From Bacteroidales bacterium UBA6267 (GTDB taxonomy: Bacteria > Bacteroidota > Bacteroidia > Bacteroidales > UBA1556): DNA of 30,576 nucleotides. Shown here one piece after another: positions 25,281 through 30,576 of the stretch. The notes under the pieces are model-generated. The model saw only the letters and a list, made by a program, of their open reading frames with translations, did no database searches and was not told where the DNA came from. The position numbers and the translations under genes are program-made. The DNA lies in assembly GCA_002440745.1 (NCBI GenBank), contig DJVB01000054.1, positions 1 through 30,576 of the forward strand, written 5' to 3'. Each line of letters begins with the position of its first letter. The first letter of the stretch is position 1.

Positions 25281-25288
25281 TATTTTTG
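25281..25288 (+). promoter_or_regulatory. Promoter -7 element for the amidophosphoribosyltransferase-like gene
   Basis: TATTTTTG matches TAnnTTTG and is followed by GCCGCC, with a 40-bp interval to the ATG at 25329. No -33 TTG is evident. Confidence 0.5.
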
Positions 25289-25328
25289 CCGCCTCAAATT
25301 TACTTAGCCAAAATTAATCCGGATACAA

Positions 25329-27230
25329 ATGAGTGAACTGATTAAACATGAATGTGGAATTGCGATGTTGCGCTTGCTTAAGCCACTTGAATACTATTAT
25401 GCCAAATATGGTAATGCGTTTTATGGATTGAATAAAATGTATTTAATGATGGAAAAGCAGCATAACCGAGGACAAGATGGAGCCGGACTTGCATGCATAA
25501 AAATTGACACCGAACCCGGAATGCGCTATATCGACCGAAAAAGATCGGTTGCTAACCAGCCTATTCACGATGTTTTTCAGCAAATTCAAATGGAATATAA
25601 GCGGATTCAACGCCAAAATCCTGAACTGCTCTCGGATGTTAATTGGCTAAAAACCAACGCTCACTTTACGGGTGAAGTTTTCTTAGGTCATTTGAGATAT
25701 GGAACTTATGGAAAAAACAGTGAAGAAAATTTACATCCTTTTATTCGTTATAACAACTGGAAAACCAGAAACTTAGTTGTTGCAGGCAATTTCAACTTAA
25801 CGAATGTTGATGAATTGTTTGACAATTTAATTGAACTTGGACAGCACCCTATCGAAACCAGCGATACAATTACTGTTATGGAAAAAATCGGCCATTTCCT
25901 TGACGAAGAGGTAGAACTTGTTTTCAGGCGGCATAAAGACATGGGGCTAACTAAAAAGGAAATTACCGATCATATTATCAGTGAAATCGATATAGGAAAG
26001 ATTCTGCGCAGATCGGCGAAAAATTGGGATGGAGGATACGCAATGGCCGGAATGATAGGTCATGGCGATGCTTTTGTAATGCGCGATCCTGCCGGAATAC
26101 GCCCTGCATACTATTATCACGACGATGAGGTAGTGGTGGTGACAAGCGAACGTCCGGTTATTCAAACTGCTTTCAACATACCACTCGACCAAATTAAGCC
26201 AATAACCCCAGGTCATGCCTTAATAATCAAGGAAAACGGAAAAGTTTGGGAAGAGAAAATTTTAGAATCGGTTCAACAGAAATCTTGCTCCTTCGAGAAA
26301 ATATATTTCTCAAGAGGTACGGATGCGGACATTTATCAGGAACGGAAAAAACTTGGTAAATACTTGCTAAACCAAGTATTACAAAGCGTGAATTGGGATT
26401 TGGAAAACACTGTTTTTTCATACATTCCAAACACGGCATCCGTTGCTTTTCGCGGATTAGTAGAGGAATTGAGTAATTATTGTAATAGGATAAAATCTGA
26501 AAAAATTGCCGGTTTGGGCAAACTGCCTTCAACCGAAGAAACTCTTGAAATACTTAAACTTAGGCCAAGAATCGAAGAAGTGGCAGTAAAAGATGTCAAA
26601 ATGAGGACCTTCATTACTCAGGATTCTGACCGAGATGATTTAGTTGCGCACGTTTACGACATAACTTATGGAGTTGTTAAAAGAGGAATCGACACCTTAG
26701 TTATATTAGACGACAGTATTGTTCGAGGCACTACACTCAAACAATCTATTTTAAGAATCTTAGACCGGTTAGGCCCGAAAAAAATAGTCGTTGTTTCTTC
26801 AGCCCCACAAATCAGATACCCCGATTGTTATGGAATTGACATGGCCAAAATGGGCGATTTTATTGCTTTTCAAGCTGCAATTGCGCTTCTGAACGAAAAC
26901 AAAATGGAATCTGTTATCAACTCGGTTTATAAAAAAGCTTTAGAAGAAATTAAAAAACCTAAAGAACAGCAAGTAAATGCAGTTCGAGATATTTACGAAC
27001 CTTTTACACCTGAACAAATTTCGGCTAAAATCGCTCAACTTTTAAAACCAAAGAATATTAGTGCCGAGGTTGAAATTATTTACCAAACTATTGAAAACCT
27101 GCATTTAGCGATTCCAAATGATAAAGGTGATTGGTATTTCACAGGACATTATCCTACTCCGGGAGGAACGCGCGTGGTAAATCAATCCTTCATCAATTTT
27201 ATTGAAGGCAAAAATATTAGAGCCTATTAA
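25329..27230 (+). CDS. Long, divergent amidophosphoribosyltransferase (PurF-like, class II glutamine amidotransferase)
   Basis: The 633-residue protein is about 150 residues longer than usual PurF, which makes phosphoribosylamine from PRPP and glutamine. An eight-residue leader precedes C9 (HECGIA), the expected nucleophile exposed by propeptide cleavage as in Bacillus PurF. The glutaminase domain has QHNRGQDGAG (44-53), HLRYGTYG (121-128) and GNFNLTN (153-159). The phosphoribosyltransferase domain keeps CSFEKIYFSR (320-329) and the PRPP loop VILDDSIVRGTTLK (458-471). The usual PVPDSG motif reads YIPNTA (365-370), and the C-terminal CxxC of Fe-S PurFs is absent. A conserved-looking extension ends WYFTGHYPTPGG...FINFIEG...RAY. 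This is a Bacteroidota long form; its exact product is uncertain. Confidence 0.88.
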   Translation: MSELIKHECGIAMLRLLKPLEYYYAKYGNAFYGLNKMYLMMEKQHNRGQDGAGLACIKIDTEPGMRYIDRKRSVANQPIHDVFQQIQMEYKRIQRQNPELLSDVNWLKTNAHFTGEVFLGHLRYGTYGKNSEENLHPFIRYNNWKTRNLVVAGNFNLTNVDELFDNLIELGQHPIETSDTITVMEKIGHFLDEEVELVFRRHKDMGLTKKEITDHIISEIDIGKILRRSAKNWDGGYAMAGMIGHGDAFVMRDPAGIRPAYYYHDDEVVVVTSERPVIQTAFNIPLDQIKPITPGHALIIKENGKVWEEKILESVQQKSCSFEKIYFSRGTDADIYQERKKLGKYLLNQVLQSVNWDLENTVFSYIPNTASVAFRGLVEELSNYCNRIKSEKIAGLGKLPSTEETLEILKLRPRIEEVAVKDVKMRTFITQDSDRDDLVAHVYDITYGVVKRGIDTLVILDDSIVRGTTLKQSILRILDRLGPKKIVVVSSAPQIRYPDCYGIDMAKMGDFIAFQAAIALLNENKMESVINSVYKKALEEIKKPKEQQVNAVRDIYEPFTPEQISAKIAQLLKPKNISAEVEIIYQTIENLHLAIPNDKGDWYFTGHYPTPGGTRVVNQSFINFIEGKNIRAY

Positions 27231-27251
27231 TTTCTTTAACAACAAAATGCC

Positions 27252-27259
27252 TAAATTTG
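27252..27259 (+). promoter_or_regulatory. Promoter -7 element for the small barrel-RNase H pair
   Basis: TAAATTTG matches TAnnTTTG exactly in the 48-bp gap after the purF-like gene. Only 19 bp separate it from the ATG at 27279, so the leader would be about a dozen bases. Confidence 0.45.
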
Positions 27260-27278
27260 CCCTCTAAAGCAATTTGAC

Positions 27279-27893
27279 ATGCGATATTTTTTGATAATTC
27301 TAATTCTTATAGTTTTCTTCAACCACGAACTTTCATCACAAAGTTTCAAATCGACTATTTCTGCCGGCATAGTTGGGTCGCAGGTTGATGGAGATAATTT
27401 CGGTGGATATGATAAAATTGGCCTTTATGCCGGTCTTGGCGTACGGTATCCAATGTCGGCAAATATTGATTTAGGAATGCAGATTAGTTTTATTCAAAAA
27501 GGAAGTCGTCAGAATGCCGATCCGGCAAATGGATTATACGATTCCTATTTGATGAGGCTCAACTATGCCGAAATCCCCATTTTTATTCAAGGAAAAATTT
27601 CAAAAAAGATTTATTTTCAAGCAGGCCCAACTATTGGTTACTTGATTTCAGCTATCGAAAAAGATAATTATTCCGTGATAACTCAACCTTCAAGCGTTCC
27701 TCCATTCCGAAAATTTGAATTTGGTCTTCTTGGTGCTATTGGATATTCAATCAATGATAAATGGAGTGTGATAGTAAGGGGGCAGTATTCCATGATTCCA
27801 ATCCGAAAAACACCAATAATTCAAATTTGGTATTACAACGATTCACTAAAAAACAATGTTTTAGTCTTCGCACTTAACTATCACTTCAACTAA
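27279..27893 (+). CDS. Small outer-membrane beta-barrel protein (PorT/OMP_b-brl family)
   Basis: The 204-residue protein has a signal peptide (1-20, ending ELSS) and a predicted eight-to-ten-strand barrel: alternating strands such as IGLYAGLGVRYPM, IDLGMQISFIQKGS, LNYAEIPIFIQGKI, IYFQAGPTIGYLIS, FGLLGAIGYSI, WSVIVRGQYSMIP and a closing VLVFALNYHF. This is the pattern of the PorT-like outer membrane protein domain common in Bacteroidota; the LNYAEIPI block is characteristic. The molecular role is unknown. Its TAA is immediately followed by the ATG of the RNase H gene, so they are coupled, though functions look unrelated. Confidence 0.82.
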   Translation: MRYFLIILILIVFFNHELSSQSFKSTISAGIVGSQVDGDNFGGYDKIGLYAGLGVRYPMSANIDLGMQISFIQKGSRQNADPANGLYDSYLMRLNYAEIPIFIQGKISKKIYFQAGPTIGYLISAIEKDNYSVITQPSSVPPFRKFEFGLLGAIGYSINDKWSVIVRGQYSMIPIRKTPIIQIWYYNDSLKNNVLVFALNYHFN

Positions 27894-28538
27894 ATGCGTA
27901 AAACAACAAAAAAATTCTATGTAGTTTGGCAAGGACATCAACCCGGCATTTATAGCGAATGGGCGGATTGCCTCAAGCAAATTACCGGTTTTAGCTCTCC
28001 CGTTTTCAAAGCTTTTTCACGAAACGAAATTGCTCAAAAAGCATTTGCTGATAATCCGGAGAGATACCTACATCAAGACTACGAAGAACCACCCATGCTA
28101 TTTGATAAACAAGCATTTACAAATATTCCAAAGCCAATAAATGACGCAATGACTGTTGATGCAGCGTGTAGTGGGAATCCTGGTATTATGGAATATCGTG
28201 GAGTTGATTTTGCAACGGGGAAGGAGATTTTCAGAAAAGGTCCGTTTGAATTAGGAACCAACAATATAGGTGAATTTCTTGCCATTGTTCACGCTCTTGC
28301 TTTAATGGAAAAACAAGGAGATAATAGACCTATTTACAGTGATAGTTTAACTGCTATTCAATGGATTAAAGGAAAGCAAGCAAGGACAAATTTAGTAAGA
28401 AATGAAAAAACTGAAGAGCTATTTCAAATCATTGAGCGAGCAGAGAAATGGCTTAAAACCCACCAACAACGCAACCAAATTTTGAAATGGGAAACCGACA
28501 TCTGGGGAGAAATTCCGGCAGACTTTGGCAGGAAATAG
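27894..28538 (+). CDS. Viroplasmin-family ribonuclease H1
   Basis: The 214-residue nuclease cleaves RNA in RNA-DNA hybrids. An N-terminal viroplasmin/hybrid-binding domain (7-50; KFYVVWQGHQPGIYSEW, VFKAFSRNEIAQKAF) is followed by the RNase H fold (about 84-214) with VDAACSGNPG, NNIGEFLAIVHALAL, YSDSLTAIQW and WGEIPADFGRK. The active-site acids D89, E127, D150 and D210 are each exactly 18 residues later than D71, E109, D132 and D192 of Bacillus halodurans RNase H1, so all four are conserved and the spacing is identical. It follows the small barrel gene with zero intergenic bases and ends 2 bp before the stop of the convergent gene. Confidence 0.94.
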   Translation: MRKTTKKFYVVWQGHQPGIYSEWADCLKQITGFSSPVFKAFSRNEIAQKAFADNPERYLHQDYEEPPMLFDKQAFTNIPKPINDAMTVDAACSGNPGIMEYRGVDFATGKEIFRKGPFELGTNNIGEFLAIVHALALMEKQGDNRPIYSDSLTAIQWIKGKQARTNLVRNEKTEELFQIIERAEKWLKTHQQRNQILKWETDIWGEIPADFGRK

Positions 28539-28540
28539 AA

Positions 28541-29974
28541 CTAAAATTTGTAGCCAATCTTTGGTCCGACAAAAAATGTATAAGGTTTAAATCGAAAGTC
28601 AGAGGATTTATTTGCAGAATTTAACGCAAGGTTTAAGTCGGCGTTTAAACCTATGAAAAAACCTGAGCGAGTATAGTAATTCATTTGCACATAAGGAGAT
28701 AGCATAAACAAACTGCTACGCAAATCAGACACAGAGCCCCAATCGGTAAAACCAAATTCATCCCTACCCGAAACAACATTACTACGCAAAAACAAAGTGC
28801 TTGCGCCTGCCCCATAGATGAAATACCAGTTGCGCAATTGAACAATTCTACCTAACCTAAAACTTAATTGTAAAGAGTTAAACTCAAAGCGAGTTCGTTC
28901 AAAATGCCGCAAATAATCAATATTTGAATAATGGCGGCCTTGCATAACATTTTCAATATTATAGAGCGAAAAATAACCTAATGGACTTGTCCCAAAATTC
29001 TCAGTATCAATATATTTTATGTTTCTACTTGGCAGATTCAAATCGCCAGAGAAACGCAAGTTAACCCTACTAAAGCCGGTTGAAATCTCCCAATTTTTCC
29101 AATATGCACCTATGCTAACTTCTTTGGAATTGGTATAGGTATGATCTAATTCGGTAACTGATGAAATGGTAGATATTTGGTTATCAGGTTGTTGATAAAA
29201 AGCACCTGAAAAGCCAAAACCCAAAGAGAATGCTCCGAAAAATGCAATTGGGTTTCTATTAGAAATTTTCATTACTTCAGATAAAGAATCCATTTTAGAA
29301 ATCGAATCATCCTCAACTATTGCATTGTGCTCCAAAAGCGTATCTACTTTAATTCCTAGTGAATCCACTTTGGAAAAAATTGTCAAAGTCGAATCAGGTT
29401 CATCTGAGAAATCAGAATCTGTAATGATTAAATCTGTTTGCTCAGGTTCAACACTTTGACTAATATTAGATTGATGTGATGATTCCGAAACTTCCTCCAT
29501 TTGTTTCATTTTATTATTTGTGGCGAATTGATTTTCAACCTTTTTTTCCTGCGAACTGAGGTGATTATTAGAAGTTTCAAATTCAACTTGCTGACCAGAC
29601 TTCTTTGTGATATTTGTGTTGGTCTTTGATTGAATTGGTTTTTGTAAAACTTCATCTATGCCATTAGATTTAGAATCGGAAGATGAAATAGAAGAAGAAG
29701 ATGAAGAATTATTTAAATCGTTGAGCGGTTTTGTAGAACTGTGGTCCGCAACTGGAGCTAAGGAAGCATCGCCAAAATTGGACAAGAAATAGGTTGAGAC
29801 TAAACTTGAAGAAGCAAGAAATATAATAGCAATTATCCACCAGAGAAACATTTTTCTACGGCGTTGCTTTTTTAAAGACGCTTCAATCCGACTCCAAGCT
29901 GCTGAAGGAGCTTTAGGAGTAAAGGCTGCTGACGCATCTTTAAACAAACCATCTATATTTCTTTTATCACTCAT
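28541..29974 (-). CDS. Anti-sigma-like membrane protein with Ser-rich linker and C-terminal beta-barrel
   Basis: The 477-residue product is encoded 2 nt after an ECF sigma factor. Seen in order: a cytoplasmic head (1-41; DGLFKDASAAFTPKAPSAAWSRIEASLKKQRRR), one transmembrane helix (42-64, MFLWWIIAIIFLASS...), a polar linker (65-240) with a Ser run and abundant Ser/Asp/Glu/Asn, and a beta-rich domain (about 243-477; FFGAFSLGFGFSGAF, LQLSFRLGRIVQLRN, YFIYGAGASTLFL) ending VGPKIGYKF with the terminal Phe of outer-membrane barrels. There is no zinc-binding anti-sigma motif. I chose ATG 29974; TTG 29980 would add two residues. The head resembles other Bacteroidota proteins encoded with sigma factors. 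Regulation of the sigma factor is inferred from position. Confidence 0.75.
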   Translation of the reverse strand: MSDKRNIDGLFKDASAAFTPKAPSAAWSRIEASLKKQRRRKMFLWWIIAIIFLASSSLVSTYFLSNFGDASLAPVADHSSTKPLNDLNNSSSSSSISSSDSKSNGIDEVLQKPIQSKTNTNITKKSGQQVEFETSNNHLSSQEKKVENQFATNNKMKQMEEVSESSHQSNISQSVEPEQTDLIITDSDFSDEPDSTLTIFSKVDSLGIKVDTLLEHNAIVEDDSISKMDSLSEVMKISNRNPIAFFGAFSLGFGFSGAFYQQPDNQISTISSVTELDHTYTNSKEVSIGAYWKNWEISTGFSRVNLRFSGDLNLPSRNIKYIDTENFGTSPLGYFSLYNIENVMQGRHYSNIDYLRHFERTRFEFNSLQLSFRLGRIVQLRNWYFIYGAGASTLFLRSNVVSGRDEFGFTDWGSVSDLRSSLFMLSPYVQMNYYTRSGFFIGLNADLNLALNSANKSSDFRFKPYTFFVGPKIGYKF

Positions 29975-29976
29975 AT

Positions 29977-30501
29977 TCAATACACCTTATTAAGTTTTTC
30001 TTGCAGAATTACTCTGGCTCGGCTTAGGTTCGACTTAGAAGTGCTTTCGGTAATTTGCAATGTTTCAGCAATTTCCTTATGCGAAAACCCCTCAATAGCA
30101 TATAGATTGAAAACCAATTTATACTGAGGGGGCAATGATGCTACTAACATCATTAGCTCATCTGCACCAAACTTAACCTGCAAATCATCGACAAGAAAAG
30201 CCTCACTTGTTTCCTGCCAAGCCTCATCTGCAAAAAGAACTTTACGCTTTCTGAAATTCATCAATGCCAAATTGACGAAAGTTTTTCGCATCCAGCCTTC
30301 CACATTATCATGGGAAAGCTTGTCGATATTTGCAAAAATATGCAAAAACCCATCGTGGAGCAAATCTTCCGCATCTTCCTTATTTTCAGAATAATACAAG
30401 CACACTCCGTACATTTTATCGGAAAATATTTTGAAAAGATCGGCCTGAGCCCATGCCTTATTCTTTTTACAACCAACTATAATCTGCTCTAAAGATTTCA
30501 C
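29977..30501 (-). CDS. ECF-family RNA polymerase sigma factor
   Basis: The 174-residue sigma factor has region 2 at about 18-88 (LFKIFSDKMYGVCLYYSENKEDAEDLLHDGF split around the polymerase-binding helix, WMRKTFVNLALMNFRKRK) and region 4 at about 115-172 (LPPQYKLVFNLYAIEGFSHKEI with helix-turn-helix AETLQITESTSKSNLSRAR). The linker is short, as in ECF factors. The start is GTG at 30501: the only nearby upstream ATG is out of frame and the first internal Met is residue 30. Its TGA is followed 2 nt later by the ATG of the membrane protein, a sigma/partner operon. Target promoters are unknown. Confidence 0.9.
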   Translation of the reverse strand: MKSLEQIIVGCKKNKAWAQADLFKIFSDKMYGVCLYYSENKEDAEDLLHDGFLHIFANIDKLSHDNVEGWMRKTFVNLALMNFRKRKVLFADEAWQETSEAFLVDDLQVKFGADELMMLVASLPPQYKLVFNLYAIEGFSHKEIAETLQITESTSKSNLSRARVILQEKLNKVY

Positions 30502-30510
30502 GCATGAAAT
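30495..30510 (-). repeat. Short inverted repeat spanning the sigma factor start codon
   Basis: ATTTCA and TGAAAT (6 bp each) flank a 4-nt centre CGCA, and the GTG start codon (30501-30499) lies across loop and stem. In mRNA this could form a weak tetraloop hairpin over the initiation site. It is short and A/U-rich, so it may be coincidental. Confidence 0.3.
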
Positions 30511-30576
30511 ATTTCCCTAAAAGTATATAATATTCGATGTACGCTTAATAAATAATGCAAAAATGACAATAAAGGT

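Larger units (their letters stand above)
24977..25328. other. 352-bp divergent intergenic region
   Basis: This AT-rich stretch separates the minus-strand small membrane protein from the plus-strand amidophosphoribosyltransferase-like gene. No credible ORF or RNA gene is seen. It contains the purF-like promoter (25281-25288), a perfect 10-bp inverted repeat (25203-25212 and 25235-25244) and a weaker minus-strand TATTTTTG (25095-25102). Several short TTTG/CAAA repeats lie at 25105-25160 without clear structure. Confidence 0.6.

Noticed and set aside
29674..29714. GAA/GAT-rich run as a microsatellite or phase-variable tract
   Set aside because: It encodes the Ser-rich linker with mixed Ser codons and is too irregular for slippage.
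1..30576. CRISPR array, tRNA/rRNA, insertion sequence, prophage or defence island
   Set aside because: No regularly spaced repeats, cloverleaf-like segments, transposase, integrase, phage or restriction-type proteins were found on either strand.

Overview
The window looks like chromosomal DNA of a Bacteroidota bacterium. The evidence is AT-rich DNA, near-absence of Shine-Dalgarno sequences with A-rich leaders, repeated matches to the Bacteroidota -7 promoter element TAnnTTTG just upstream of genes, and lineage-specific proteins: the gliding/secretion lipoprotein GldH, a PorV/PorQ-family barrel, a very large protein with a type IX secretion (T9SS)-like C-terminal domain, a TonB-dependent receptor with an N-terminal carboxypeptidase-regulatory-like domain, and DUF4271 next to hemD. 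The genus cannot be told from this sequence. I see no tRNA, rRNA, CRISPR array, IS element or prophage; most of the region reads as stable core genome.

Layout. (1) 41-2951, minus: acyl-CoA dehydrogenase, etfB, etfA, an electron-transfer module for acyl-CoA oxidation or reduction, with a promoter and a 12-bp palindrome in front. (2) 3126-5359: a FabK/nitronate monooxygenase-type flavoprotein and a YqhD/BdhA-type iron alcohol dehydrogenase, divergently transcribed from facing promoters. (3) 5356-10268, minus: a large periplasmic-propeller SpoIIE-type phosphatase, a six-helix DUF4271 membrane protein and hemD. (4) 10565-14578, plus: PSP1/RicT-like protein, gldH and a class A penicillin-binding protein, tightly packed. 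(5) 14575-15458, minus: greA followed by a HIT-family protein; the greA leader can start with a strong hairpin. (6) 15620-24393, minus: an operon of TonB-dependent receptor, 1342-residue exported protein and PorV-like barrel, with gaps of only 24 and 26 nt. (7) 24500-24976, minus: a small membrane-anchored protein of unknown function. (8) 25329-28538, plus: a long divergent amidophosphoribosyltransferase, a small outer-membrane barrel protein and a viroplasmin-type RNase H. (9) 28541-30501, minus: an ECF sigma factor followed 2 nt later by a protein with an anti-sigma-like cytoplasmic head, one transmembrane helix, a long Ser-rich linker and a C-terminal beta-barrel.

The two units most likely to hold undescribed biology are region 6, which resembles a receptor/lipoprotein pair with the SusD-like partner replaced by a T9SS-exported giant and a PorV-like shuttle, and region 9, where one polypeptide may link the outer membrane to a cytoplasmic sigma factor. 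Functions come from reading motifs in the translated sequence; no database search was run.
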